Part shown: one piece after another, positions 27,001-46,429 of the stretch
Layout: the number at the start of each line of letters is the position of its first letter
Numbering within the stretch: the stretch's first letter is position 1
DNA from: Corythoichthys intestinalis
Taxonomy: Eukaryota; Chordata; Actinopteri; Syngnathiformes; Syngnathidae
Direction of reading: 5' to 3'
DNA: 64,000 bases
Assembly (NCBI RefSeq): GCF_030265065.1
Contig: NC_080407.1
Coordinates: forward strand, 56,585,666-56,649,665
Made by a program: the position numbers and the translations under genes
Notes under the pieces: generated by a model
What the model saw: only the letters and a program-made list of their open reading frames with translations
The model's database searches: none
Told to the model about the DNA's origin: nothing

Positions 27001-27639
27001 TCAATACTTTGTTGTCATGTACCCTTTGTTGGCAATAACAGAGGCCAAAGGTTTTCTGTAACTCTTCACAAGCTTTTCACACACACATTTATTACTAAAT
27101 GCGTATTTGCCCGACTGTATACTGTAGACTTTTTTCAAGATGGGCCAACGTCACCGTTTGGGTAAGAAGCAACATATTGGCACTACGTGGCTCATTTGAT
27201 GTTAATTGCGACGGCGGCCGCCGACCCTCCCGCTCGGACGTCTACCGCCATCTGTGACCGCGACGGCTTTTTTTTCTTCCTAGCTGAAAACGGCGAATAC
27301 TGGCGCCTCCTCAGCCCGGGCATCCACATCGTGTCGGCGTGGGCGCCCGGTTTCTCCCGAGCGGCCAAGAAAATCCACCTGCCTCCCGCCATGCACTCGG
27401 CGGGCCGCGTGGACTTTATTCTGGAGAGGGCGGAGCCGGAGCCCGGCCGGCAGGAGGAGGAGGACGCCGCCGCCGTCGCCGCCTACGAGCGCTTCGACCC
27501 CAACGACCAGTACGAACGCTACCTCCGGACGGAAGTGAGCCAACGCGCCCCGGAGAGCAGGCTGGAGAAACCCTGGTGGTGGAACTACTTTGTCCTACCG
27601 GGGGCGCCCTCGCCCCTTTGGCTGCTCTTGAAGCGCTAG
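21057..27639 (+). CDS. cpz: carboxypeptidase Z, probably catalytically inactive
   Basis: CPZ is a secreted M14B metallocarboxypeptidase with a Wnt-binding frizzled domain. Exons: 21057-21135, 23425-23799, 24673-24888, 25360-25601, 25666-25827, 25998-26156, 26217-26352, 26432-26571, 26632-26731, 27284-27639; 654 residues (human about 652). Exon 1 encodes a signal peptide. Exon 2 carries the cysteine-rich frizzled domain, ending at MAWPYFLDC. In the peptidase domain the first two zinc ligands are kept (GNVHGDE: His235, Glu238), as are Asn324/Arg325 (DLNRNFPD) and Tyr463 (DFNYLHTN). The third zinc ligand, His in the family motif L-H-G-G-D-L, is Ala382 (ANFAGGDL, 26067-26069). The catalytic Glu of T-V-E-L-G-C is Arg474 (TVRLGC, 26482-26484). 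A transthyretin-like domain (HRGIKGIV onward) and the WWWNYF tail are intact. There is no frame damage, so the protein is probably kept as a non-enzymatic binder. Confidence 0.95.
22223..22840. repeat. probable degraded hAT-related repeat in cpz intron 1
   Basis: CAGGGGTGCTCGTCACGTC near 22223 resembles a hAT terminus (CAGGGGTGCTC type). No convincing right end or duplication was found, so the right boundary is only the start of the next element's duplication. Confidence 0.3.
22844..23082. mobile_element. hAT-type MITE in cpz intron 1
   Basis: The termini CAGGGGTCGCCAACC and GGTCGGAGACCGCCG form degenerate inverted repeats. Perfect 8-bp target-site duplications, CTTTAGGA, lie at 22836-22843 and 23083-23090. 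The element is 239 bp, with no coding capacity. Confidence 0.82.
26370..26394 (+). repeat. (CCCGG)n microsatellite in cpz intron
   Basis: About five GGCCC/CCCGG units inside the 79-bp intron between exons ending 26352 and starting 26432. Confidence 0.85.
26783..27117 (-). mobile_element. internally deleted Tc1-like element in last cpz intron
   Basis: The sequence is the reverse complement of the end of the Tc1 element at 51135-52681. It includes the terminal repeat, the stop-codon region and part of the transposase C-terminus (reading back through GTACCCTTTGTTGGCAATAA), then jumps to a second terminus, GTATTTGCCCGACTG followed by TA. It is a short deletion derivative of the same family, older by its mismatches. 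Confidence 0.7.
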
Positions 27640-27867
27640 TTGTCACGCTTTTGCTCCTTCTTTCAACGTCAACTTGTACAGTCGGCGTTTGTTTCAGACT
27701 TACATGCGCATACTGTAGGTGACAACCTGCCATTCTGCCAACATTTTTTCCGCCAGTTTGACCCTGACCCAAACTCTTTGAATGCATTTGAGTTTTTATT
27801 AAAAGTCACTCAGCTATATTTGTTCTGTCTGTTCTTGTCTTTTGTAATGTTGCATATGTAGAAAATC

Positions 27868-27873
27868 AATAAA
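27868..27873 (+). promoter_or_regulatory. cpz polyadenylation signal
   Basis: AATAAA 229 bp after the stop, directly followed by an A-run of about 19. Confidence 0.6.
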
Positions 27874-28041
27874 AAAAAAAAAAAAAAAAGTCACTCAGAC
27901 TTACAGGCTTGTTCTTACCCTTTTGTGGAAATGGGATGGTACGTGGTCGAAGAAGATTTAGCAGGATGTTAGCTGCTTCCCGTTCACGTATTTATTTGAC
28001 AGGAACGTGTTTGTCATTTTCAGTCGAGAGCTGTTGCGCAC

Positions 28042-29284
28042 CAGTGGCGCCTCCAGAAATTGTTCATAGGGGTGGCCAGATGGGGCCACTTAAAATCTTG
28101 GGGTGGCACACCAGAACTAAAAGCCATCATTTCAGGTTTTGATTATATTATTGCAGTAAAAAGGTCAGGGGAAAACTATCAGAAATACTTAAGGACACGC
28201 CTACTGATATACTTTGGTGTAATATTTGATGTTACTAAGGATTGAATGGAGGGGTCCCCAACCTTTTTTGCACCACGGACCGGTGTAATTTGGGTCTTTT
28301 TTTCACGGACAACTTTTGCAACCCGTCAAAAACTGCAACTATGCGGTTCTGCGCATGCGCGTAAGATTCAAAATGACCGCCACTGCAGCGATTCCAAATG
28401 AAACACTACAAACTTTCTTTAAAGAAAGGAATATTCACTTACGTTTGATAGCGGATGGACTAAAGTTCTCCTCAGACCCACCCATCCCGCCATGTTAGCT
28501 GCACAGCGCTCTCTCAGCGTTAATGCCTTCGCCGTGTCGTTAAGCATGAATGAAGAAGCCCGCTTTAAAAAGATGCGTAGCAAGGTTTTCAGTGTTCTCG
28601 TAGCACTGTCGGAATATTCCGGAATGACTTGAACTGTCTCAAATGTACATTTAAGGTCGCCGTCATTTGCGATCTCTACAAGCTGATCCTCCTGTTGCAC
28701 AGACATGCTGGAATCACTCGGTTTATTCACAAACGGGTCACGAATCCACTCCTTCACAGTTGGTGGGTCTTCCAGGTTGTAGGCTCATCTTCTGGCTGCC
28801 CTTTTTCGCCGTAAAAAATCTCTCCAAAGACGTCTGTTTTCCAGTCATTTTCGCTAGTGTGGGGGAACAAATGTGCTGCGCCCGGGGCCTAGTCATACGT
28901 TATTATGGAGGACAAATGCACATAGATATATTATGTATACAAAAGAAGAAGTACTGCTTGCGGTCCAATCAATGGAGTTCTATGACGACATTCTAATCCA
29001 TACTCTAGTATTATATCTAGCGTAGACAGGGATATTGATGTGTTATGCAGGGGTACAGGCCAAAGTTCATTTGGCCAGAATGCGGTCACTAATAAAATAT
29101 TATTTTCTGCGGCACGGTATTAAATGCTGACAGATGGGGACCCCTGATTTAATGTGCAATCCATAGTCCTGGCTGTGCATTTGAGATGAAATGCATAACT
29201 GATGCTACAACAATCTAACGATATACTGTACTGGCAAGCGGGCTGGCCAACAAATTTATAGGCCACCCCCTGATGGCGCCACTG
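28042..29284. mobile_element. hAT-like element hosting a second hAT insertion
   Basis: The left end CAGTGGCGCCTCCAG and right end CTGATGGCGCCACTG are inverted repeats. Flanking 8-bp duplications are TTGCGCAC (28034-28041) and TTGCGCGC (29285-29292), one mismatch. Its own sequence is only about 345 bp, because the element at 28249-29146 sits inside it. Confidence 0.78.
28249..29146 (-). mobile_element. nested hAT element with transposase remnant
   Basis: The termini GAGGGGTCCCCAACC and GGGGACCCCTG are inverted repeats of a common hAT type. Target-site duplications: ATTGAATG (28241-28248) and ATTTAATG (29147-29154). On the minus strand 28757-28419 there is a decayed stretch like a hAT transposase C-terminal region (EDQLVEIANDGDLKCTF then RERCAANMAGW). 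It is non-autonomous and old. Confidence 0.78.
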
Positions 29285-29299
29285 TTGCGCGCTTCCTGT

Positions 29300-31440
29300 T
29301 TGCCGCCACATCAGATGTGGCCGAGCGAGCGCAGGCGGATGACGATGGCTAATGAGCTACAGGTGTGTCAATTATCAGACAAATATGGATTGGAGACACT
29401 TCTCGCCGGCGCTCAGGTCATTTCTGCCTTTTGTCTGTCAGCTTTCTTTCCATCAAACGTGCGCGACGCCTCGGTGGGAAACTTTGCAACAAGCATCCGT
29501 CCTCCCATTTGAAGCGCTTTCCTCAAATTGAAACGCTTCTCGCGATTTCAAAAACACCAATAGGACACCATTTCCAATCCAGAGGATTTCGACCAAACTC
29601 ATTTGATGTCAAGTGAATTTGATGAGAAGTGATTTGGCTGCCATTGAGGGCGCTAGACGTCCAATCCATTTTGTCAAAATGGAGTGGACGACGAGCGCCG
29701 TCAATGGCAGGTCAACCTGAGCTGCCGCGATGATTGACGAATCCATTAGCTAATGAATCGTCACTTTTGATGGTCGTTTAGTGACACAAGTGCTTTTCAG
29801 CCTCTTGTTATTTTCATTAGCTTTAAAATGAAAGCTAAATGCCTTTTTTCATATTAAAAAAGGAAAAATTGACGTTCAATTTTCTTTTATTTACATACAT
29901 TTTGAATGAACAGAAGAGAAAGGGCCTTTATTGTCATTTTACAGAGAACAACGAGAGCGTGCATCACATAAAACAAAATCAGAAGTGAATAAGCAGCCAA
30001 GAGTTATGTAGTGCGCATATGACAATTTACCGTAAGAAAATGGATGATCATTTTCTGATTTAAAAAAAAAAAAAGCACATATTCTCCCCCCCCCCCCAAA
30101 ATATTTCATTCAAAAAAGAAGGAAAAAAATAGTTCTTCAAGTTTAAGTGATTTTAACATTTTGATGATCCGCCATACCCCAACCACTGACTGCGTTGATG
30201 TGTCCAATTTTTACAGGCGGTCGCACGGACATGTGAGCCAAGTACGCGCACCTTTTCTCCACGCCACTTGAGGTGAGTGTACATGCCTTTTCTGTATTTC
30301 CACATTGCTGTCCGTCACACAAAAACAGATGTCAAGGGTTGTCTTCAGAAAGCAATGTCGTGATGCAAATGGCAGGTTTTAAGAGGGGTCGCGTGGACTA
30401 GCATTCATTAGAGCAACAACATGAGATTCCTTTTCTTGAGGTCATGCACTAGTTCAGCTCCAATGACAGCAACGGACGTCCAATTGCCTGACTTTTTTCA
30501 TCCTTCTGCTGTGTCTTTCAATGTATTTGTCACGCTAGACGTCCTATCCGTCTGAACCGGGAGAGCCTTCACCGTGGCATTAAAAAATATCACGTCCATT
30601 CGAGAGGGAGGACCGCAGTATGACTAGAAAGGCCTTTGTCATTTCAACTCGCCGAAGCGGTTGTCGTAAAAAGATCTGAATCCAAATGAGTTTATTCAGA
30701 AAGGGATCGGAAACGGACGGCAGTGTCGACAACCGATCGACGGCCGGATCGATCGCTTTCAAAGCGACGCTCAGAACGAGCGTATCGGACGTTGAGCCGC
30801 CTCGGCGGGCGTGGACGTCCGCTACTGGATCTGGCACAAAAACGGCCGTCGCGACCGACGCCGGTGTCGCGTCGGACCAGAAGCGACCGCCCGCCCGAGA
30901 CGTTTTCCGTGACCTGCCCGCGCCGCTCTGAAAAAGGCTACCCGAAGTTGCGGTCGTAGAGGGCCGGAGAACGGGACGTGATGGATAATGGATGGAAAAA
31001 AAAAATCAACCGAAACAAATTTAATATGGTGTAGGACCGCCAATTACGGGGTATCGATTCATACAACTTGTCAATTGTACCCAAAGGAATTTTCAGTTAG
31101 AATACCCTGGAACTCTTTTGGAGAGGATGGCGTTGGAATTGGACGTCTTCATCGAATCTCTAAAACGAACCGTAAATGCTCAGTAATGTTGAGTTCCGCC
31201 GGCCATACGAGTTGCTCAACTTGATTCCTCATGCCGTTCTTTACAAAAATGAAAGGTTGAAGGAAAGGGATACATTTTATTTTCTAATTCCATATCTGGG
31301 AGACGCAAACAAACAACGGTGTACAATCATTCTTTGTCGATACACGCAACGCTGCATTTCTGTATCGGCGATCCACGTCACAAGAATACATTATTTACAG
31401 ATATAAAAAGTAAACGTGATGTCACACGTAGACTTGAAAT
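29300..31440. other. intergenic between cpz and dok7, no gene recognised
   Basis: Short open frames here match nothing I know. It holds a copy of the dispersed TAGACGTCCAATCCATTTTG-type repeat at 29640-29715, a fish repeat tail near 29930, a C-run near 30090, and another GGACGTCC copy near 30473. An AATAAA on the minus strand (TTTATT at 31276-31281) is a plausible dok7 polyadenylation signal, 180 bp past its stop. Confidence 0.4.
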
Positions 31441-31460
31441 GGAAGTTTTGGTCGCGGAGG

Positions 31461-34400
31461 TCAATGCGGCGTGGCCTTTTTTCTCCGCTCCAGGGTACGC
31501 AGGCCCTCCTGACGCCCCAGAGCGTGCCGGGTGCCCACCTCGCGGGCCGTCTCTGTGGCGGCGATGTCGATCTGAGCGTACTTGGCGGATCCCTTCCCTG
31601 TAGCAAAAGTGCATTTTTGTCACTCCTCGGTGAAACGATGGCCGCCGTTTATCGATTAAATCCTTTTTTTTTTTTTTTTTAATGGACATTTTTTTTCTTC
31701 GTTAGAGTAGTCTACTCCATACGCACCCTCATTGTGTGCAGACCCGGGTACCGGAGCGCCCCGTGCGCCGGGCTCTTGCAGGTCCAGCTCCATGTAGTCG
31801 AGCTGCTTCTTGGACGTGGGACTCACGGGAATATTGACGTAAGTCACTGCGGACCTTTCGCGATGGTACGCCGTTGCGCCGCCTATATATATATATATAT
31901 ATATATATATTGGGGGAGATATTTACACATCATTTGAGAACAAATAGATGATTGGAATTTTTTTGAATAGTTTTGTCCTTTTATCTTACTGCTAACTCCT
32001 AAACACAAAAGTTTGTAATAACTGTTAAAGCCTTACCTTCCGTCTTTTGCGCGCCGTGTCCGAGCACGCTTTCGTACTTGCTTTTTTCATCTGCCTGCAA
32101 GACATTGTTCGGACTTGGACAAGTATCTCAAAATGAACTCGTTGATGACGTTAGACATCCGATTGGTTTAATGTGTAATGCGAGCCACTTGATATTTTGG
32201 ACACAAATACATCCGAAAAAGGCTCCATCGCGAAATCGCTCTTCCTTTCTCAATTGTTGCTTGTGAAACATCCAGAGGCGATGGCTGTGTAGAATCCCTT
32301 CTGTACTTTTTATTGTGCGTTTTTAATTGTGGTCAAATACTGATTGTTTTTGATGATGTGCAGACGCTAAATGATCATTTGTTATTGCTGTATCAGCTGC
32401 TACTTGTAAATGCAAATTGGAGTGATTGAAGATGAGACTGATTTCATTTCGTTTTTGTTTCATTCTGCAAGTGTTGATGGCACCAGCGCGAGATGTCACT
32501 TATTTCCGCCGTCTTGGCGAGGAGAGTACAATGACATATAATACATGTTTTTGGATATATATATATATATATCTGTAGATTTTAATTTAGAGGGTGTTTA
32601 GAGGTATTTAAAGGGTTAAAAACGACTCGCGGAAATTCGGGTGACTTCTCCAGCGCAGGAACGGAACTCTTTCGTAAACCGGGACGACACGTAATAATCA
32701 TTTCCCCAACTCGGTCGGCGCGGTCGATAGCGGAAAAGCGGATGAGTGAGTTTTGTCGCAGCCTACCTCCGACTTTGGTCCTGGCGCGCGGCTCTCCGCC
32801 GTCTCGTAAGAGGGATCGGCTCGGCGCCGCTCCTCTCCGCCGTCGGGCATTTTGGCTGGCAAGGGGTGGGGGAAAAGATGACGGAAACCTTCATTTTTCA
32901 GCAGCAAATCAATAAGTAGAATCTAAAACGACAGCACTATCTTGGCGTCTCTGTAAAAATGGATCGGACGACGACAAAACCTTTGAGGGCGTTCAGTTTC
33001 TGGCGCTTATCGCCAGTAATGGTCACTGTATATTTGTCATGGCACCTACCTGGTAAAGCGGGTATGGCCACAGCACTTGCAGGGTTGAAGGGCATCCCCT
33101 GCCAAATGATGGGAAACATTAGCATTTCCAACGATCCCTGAATGGGAAAACCTCAGGTGTACTCTGAAATCAACTCTCGCAGCAACTACAGGCTGAAAAT
33201 GAGTGTTTGGTGAAAAAGTTGATACATGCAGTAAATATTGGAAGGTGGCCTCCATGCCGTGATGCAGCGCTAGTAGCAATCCCAGCCCTGCGTCTTCCGC
33301 AACCCAGAGACGAGTCATCCGACACTCGTCGCGGGAGACGGCCTCATTTCCGAATAGATAGATTGCAATCCCGCCAGCCCTTCGACACCGTTCCGGGCCT
33401 CGCAGTCACTCGTGTTGGAGCGCCAAAATACAAAAACGACGAAAACCTCACCTGAAATCCGCCGCATTCTGAGCAGATGGTCAAGATGGTTTTGGTCGCG
33501 CCGGATTCCGGATCGTCACTAGGGGGTCTCCCCCTCGTTTTCGTGCTCCTCGGGTGAGCGTCGGACGTCCCCTCTAAAGACTCCGTTACGGGATGGTGAG
33601 CTAAAGTAGGGCGGTCCCGCGCCAGACTCCTGGGAGTGTGGTACAGATACCTGAGCGAGGTCGGAACTTTGTACTCCCGTCCCGAAAGGTTGGGGCAAGA
33701 ACACGGGCTGAGGTCTTGAGCCGAGCGGGGAGGTAAGCTAAAAACTGAACCAAAGTCTTCGCCGCCGCTAATGTCAAGACTTTCTGTACACGAGGAGAAA
33801 CTTCCAGAGTAAGAGGAATGGCTACCCGTGGCAATACCGCTGTCTAAAGAGCTCCGGCGAGCCATTTCCAGAAGCCGCCCGCTCGGGTCTCCGACTTCGG
33901 GAGCGTTCCCGCCGCTCCGATTAGCCGGCCGCTTTTCCGGACTCGCCGCTTGGGCCCCCGCGAGGTCGCCGTCCGCGAGGTCGCCGTCCGCGAGGTCGCC
34001 GTCCGATCGGAGGGAGTCCGAGCTTTCCGAGGAACCGGATACGTTGCGCCCGTCGTCCCCGGGGTTCGCGCGGCACACGGGCGACGCTGCCGACGGGAAA
34101 TGTTTAAGGGCGGTCGATTAGCGACTCAAAACGTCACGTGGCGTCGGGTCGCCGAGTCAGACCGACCGGGCGGAATGGGCTCGGGGACGCGGTGTACCTG
34201 TGCCGCCGTGGCGATTGGAGAGCACGCTCAGTCGCTTCTCCAGTTCCCGCGTTTCGTGGTTCAGCCGCTCCTCAACGTCGGTCCGACTGCTGCTGGGATC
34301 TGTCAAAGAAAAGTGTAACACGCAGCGTGACATGAACCATTTTAAAGTACTACTTATTTCTCAACATGCCTATACAACACACAGCTGACCTTGAGATGCT

Positions 34401-37400
34401 CTTTTTCACGAGAAGGTGTAATAACATAGTTGCTTCAAAGGCAGCACATACAGTATTTCTCTCAACAATACTATAAAATTTACACTGGTGGAATAAAATC
34501 CACAATTTTTGGAAACAAACAAAAAAACATCTTTAGAAATAAGACTTCTTTTCACCAATATACTTTGTTTTCACAGATTACTATTTGGCATGTTTGTAGT
34601 GTTACCGCTGTACTTAATCCTGGTTTTAAACGGTCTGCATGCGGAGTAACTTTTGTACACCACCAAACAACGCACAAATTGATATGGAAATACATGTTAG
34701 TGAAGTCGCTAATTAGCATAGCGCTCGGCACTTATTAGTAACATCTCAAAAACAACAATAAAATCTAAACTGTACAAGAGGGTTCATGTACCCACCTCTG
34801 ATAGATGGACACGGCAAAACACTAGGCACTTTTTCCAATTAACACGACTTGGACCTACTGCTGGCCAACTGAAAGACGAGGAGTAACGAACTATCTCTGT
34901 TCCCCTCTCGCTCGAAAAAATAACTCGCGCGCAGAAGAGGACCCAAAGCGCGACCGCCGGGTCCCTGCCTGTCTCATACATAAATACAAGAGTAAATCTC
35001 TCGCTCGGTAACGTCAGTTGCATCCATCATAACGTTGTGCGTGCATCCATTAAAGGTGTCGGGGCGGCAGACATGTCTTGAATTTCGTTCCGCTACTAGT
35101 GGCTGTCGTAAAGGTATTAGGCAAAATCATCGTTTTTGAAATTGTATGAATCGTAATCAAATCGTCACGTGTCGAATCGCCGATGCATCTAATAATTGAT
35201 TTTTTTGGGGGGCGCACCGCGAGTTGAGGATGTGTGCGATGTACCTAAACGCACCGCGTAAGCGACTAAAAAGAGGGGGAGGTGTCGACGAGTGTCCGGG
35301 TGCTCCGAGGCTGTTTTGTTTTTGTTTTGTAGCCGTCGGCTACGCCTTGCAAATAAACCATTGAAAACCCCAACAAAGTCGTCCTTGTTAACGTTTTTTT
35401 TTTTTTTTGCAGTATCCGTTCAAAAGATTGAAAATCCTGTACAAAACGCTTCACCCGAGCAGGGGCAGGTGAAGCCAAAACCTGGAGGGGAACTTGGCGC
35501 TTAATGCGAACCGATTGCCGTCGAATGTCCACAAAAAGACACATTGTCCACGTGTGCAAACGGCGCGTCCTTGCAGAAAGTCAGAAAGGGCGTTTGTGCA
35601 ACACAGCACGGTTTATTTATAGCACCCTAAGCGTTTAACGCCACCGTGTCAACAACGTTGACTCTTCTACAAGACTTGAACTACATCCATACAATTGTGC
35701 CACAGATCCGTTCATTGTGATTTTAGATGGATCGACACGATCATCGCGACGGCCTATGACGCGTGCTCGCCGCGAGTGATTTTGCTCGCGTGAACCCTTC
35801 GCTTCTATTTATTCTCTGACAGGAATAGACTGCGCTTAAGCTGAGAGATATGCCAAAATGAAGAATATTCATAAGCCCCCGCGGGTGACCCCAACACATT
35901 TAGTGTGATATCATCAAGAACATTGGCTGTTGGAAATTGGAGAAGTGTTAAAAGCGGAGAGAACGAGAACACCATCAAATCTGGCGTTGATACCAAAATA
36001 AGTCCAGTTGGAACGGCCGCAAGTTGCGGGTGATCAAATGATGCTTTTAAACTCTGTAAAGCAACACGTGGCCGAGTTTCTCCAACTCTTAAAACCAGAA
36101 AGGGAACACAAGGAGTCGTTGCGTTTAGTGTACGAGAAGTGACAAATGTCCGGCGACGCACGACTGACCTGGCAGGAGGGGTCGCGGGCCCCTGGTCGGA
36201 GAGACGCCCCGGACGATGCGGTCGAACAAAAAGCTGATCTGCTCGCTCTCCCGAGACGAGAGCAGGAAAACGCCCGCCCCTGCGGATGGAGCGCAGGGAC
36301 AACGGAGTTAGGACACGAGAGCTTTGACCATCACTACGAGACTAAGTCGGTCACTCGTGAAATACGGAGCGAGCTCCGAGCGCTTCCGCCCGCTCTGCTT
36401 CATTTAGGAAAATAATGATTTTGTGTTCAATGTGATGAAAAACCCAAGCACGTCTTTGCTCGTCACCAGCAAAATGCATGGCTAAGAGACTGAAGACGCT
36501 GAGAGGGAATGGCTCCATTTCTGCCAGCAGTCTCTTTGTCTTTCAAGCAGAGCGACTAAAGCAACTCTGGCCACGTCCGCTAGACTTACAGTAACCACAG
36601 CGCGTTCCTCCCTCAAACACAAATCCGTTGGGTACGGGCCCGTATCGGCGCAGGTCCGGAAGGTTCCAGTGGCCCACCACGACGGGGGGCGCGTCCCGTG
36701 CGAGAGCCAGCAAGTTGTTGCACAAGTGTAGAGTTGCCGGGCCGCTCTCTAGCTTGGTTCCCGCCAAAACCCCCACGTCGAACCTGTGAACTGGGCGGCG
36801 ACAAAAGACAAATTGCTGACGAAACGTTAGCGACGGCAAACTCTCTACATACAGATGTGCGCTTTTGCCTAATTGTTGCCGGACAGACCGCGGTCACGAC
36901 AGCATAAACGGCCCCCTGTCTCAATTAGCGTCCTTGTTGTGGTTGCCTCAAATATGAGGAAAGGTCAACCGCGGTCTTCGCTAAAAGGATTGGCGAACCC
37001 GCCGACGGGCGGGTGACATCCCCGCCAGCCACGTCCCCGGCTGCTACGAAGCGGTCAGCTACAGGCACAAAACGAGAAGGTCCTCCAATGTAACGGTTCC
37101 CACCCGCCTTAACATTTAGCTGGACCGCCACCACCAGGTTTGCTCTTCCAGGCATTTCACACTTGCGTAACGTGTAGTACACAAGACGCATACGTTCAGT
37201 ATGTCTAGAACCATTAGAATCTGTATCCCTTCGGCTCTCGGCAAAGGCTAAACCGGATCCGGGTTAGATATAATCTGATCTGGGAAATTGTCCTGGGCTG
37301 TTTTCAGACCGCAGGCGTATCCGATTCCAAACGCCCGTCCCGGTGGAAACGGATGGGACGTAAACGCCACCAGATACTGTATGTATGCTAAATGACGGCG

Positions 37401-38090
37401 CCGAGTCGGGTCTTTCCGATCGAGACCGATCCGCTCACCTTCTCCGAGGCTGTAGCGCAGACGGACCTCCCACGCTCGCAGAGTCTCCTCGCTGTCGAAC
37501 GCCAGCACGGCCGCCCGGCTCAGGCACAGGATGGCTAGCGTAAAGAAAGCGCCCTCGCACCGGCGTCCGCTTTCCAGGCCGCAGATCTCCTCCAGAGTGA
37601 CGTCGGGGCCTTCCTTGTTCCCGTCCGCTTTGTCCGACTCGTCTTTAAAAACCAGCAGGACCAGGCAATCTGCAGGGCGTCGGAGCGAGAATGCCGAGAG
37701 CGCCGTCAATGTCAATTTACGACTACCGCCGACAGCTGCGATAACAACGAGCGGGCCGGAGCCCCGGCGCCCTTCTCCGGACGGCCGACGACGATCAGGA
37801 TTAAACGTGCAAAAATAACAACAATTGGCAGTTTTCTGAGATCAAAATAAAGCTCAGCTCAAAGTTTGATCATTCAAAAATGCAGACGTTCTCTTACCTG
37901 CGACGGGGGACGGCTTGCGAAAAACCACCCATCTAGTTTTCCACTGTGGAAGACAACCCCGCCGCCCCGAAATGTCAGCTTTGTCATATTCCAATTGAAC
38001 GGCAAGTAGAACCCCTTCAAATAAAACCAAGTTGACCTTTTTCCCGTCTTTGAGTCTGGCGTATCCCTCCACGACCACCGAATCGGTCAT
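31461..38090 (-). CDS. dok7: docking protein 7 (MuSK activator)
   Basis: Dok-7 is the cytoplasmic adaptor that activates the muscle kinase MuSK at the neuromuscular junction. Exons, 5' to 3': 38090-38037, 37943-37898, 37669-37439, 36790-36590, 36279-36169, 34299-34198, 34086-33452, 33098-33050, 32855-32767, 32094-32037, 31846-31727, 31597-31461; 610 residues. The PH domain (WKTRWVVFRKPSPVADCLVLLVFKD) is followed by a PTB domain (TKLESGPATLHLCNNLLALARD, PNGFVFEGGTRCGYWAGVF). The large exon 7 has the SSLDSGIATGSHSSYS signature and two YxxP sites, YKVP (387-390) and YHTP (397-400), matching the human Crk-binding tyrosines. Human short Dok-7 ends about where exon 7 ends. Here five more exons stay in frame and add YVNI, YMEL and YAQI tyrosine motifs. 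Intron donor 1 (GTCAAC) is weak. The exon 8-9 boundaries are the least certain. Confidence 0.93.
31884..31910. repeat. (TA)n microsatellite
   Basis: A TATATA tract in a dok7 intron, near the exon starting at 31846 on the minus strand. Confidence 0.9.
33955..34010 (-). repeat. 15-bp coding tandem repeat in dok7 exon 7
   Basis: Three tandem copies of a 15-bp unit encode DGDLA-DGDLA-DGDLA in the acidic linker. The frame is kept. Confidence 0.85.
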
Positions 38091-38335
38091 CTTCAGTCAT
38101 GGTTCCTGACAGCTGCACAGTTGGCTGCCCCGCTGAGGTGGGTGACTTTCAAAATAGCTGCGACGACGCCTAAGCCCCCCTAAAGCCCGCCTCCGAGATA
38201 CCGCCTTTGACAGCAACAACAACAACAACGAGGGCAGCGTGAAAAACGGCGCGACCACCAAAAGGACGACATACTTGGCATACCGGCGAGTGCCTGGTCC
38301 TCGGCGCAATGAGAGAACGGTCATTTGGAAAACTT

Positions 38336-38341
38336 TTTATT
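38336..38341 (-). promoter_or_regulatory. hgfac polyadenylation signal
   Basis: TTTATT on the plus strand is AATAAA on the minus strand, about 77 bp past the hgfac stop and only about 245 bp before the dok7 start codon. Confidence 0.6.
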
Positions 38342-38417
38342 CGTTCTTATTGTTTCACAGTTGGAAAATGTTCATCTACAAACAAGAGACAAAGAAAAAT
38401 AACACCATTCTGAAATC

Positions 38418-45694
<7,277 letters not shown>

Positions 45695-46429
45695 GTCGCA
45701 AGTATGCGTCGGTGTTCCGCCGCTGCCGTCACGTCACGTCACGTGTGGAAGTTTCAAGCTTCTCTCTGCGTGCGCTTTTCCGCGCTGTAAGTTTGATCCC
45801 GTCCCGCGTCGAGTGACGCCCTGCCCTGGCGTCATCGGGCTCGTCGTTGTCGTCCAGCGAATTGTGAGGAGGAGGCAAAAAAAAAAAAAAAAAAAAAGCC
45901 CGTGGCAGACCTGCTTACAAAACGGAAGTGCAGCTTCCCTCCCTCCCTCCCTCGGCGTAAGCACTTGTTGACTATACTTGGAGGATATGCAGGTGTTTTT
46001 TTGTTTTGTTTTTAACCCATGCATGGACCCCCCCCCCCCCCTCCTTTTTGCGACCCAATAAAAGTTAGTCCTCCTCCCAAACCGATGACTCATCCCGAGC
46101 TGCCGACCTTTTAAAAATGTGTCCTCGTATTTTGAATCCTTGCTCATTTCACTCATTGACGACGCTAGATAGACGTGTAATCCATTTTGACTGCGTCATG
46201 TCCACACCTTTTATTGGCTCGATTGGCTTTTGCGGGCACGCAAAATGATGCGCCGACCTGCTTCCTATGTTATTTGTGCTCGTTTGCTGGTGAGGGACGT
46301 CCGATCCATATCCAGCATTTTGGGGTGCGAGACAAAGAGCAATCCAACGTCTTGTTTGCAGCGGGCGTGACAAAAAGCGCAGCATAGTTCAAACTGAAGC
46401 CTTATCCGGTTCAAATCCATAAACGGATT

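Noticed and set aside
30580-31050. Overlapping short open frames between cpz and dok7
   Set aside because: All are short, overlap on both strands, and contain dispersed-repeat text such as GGACGTCC; none resembles a known domain.
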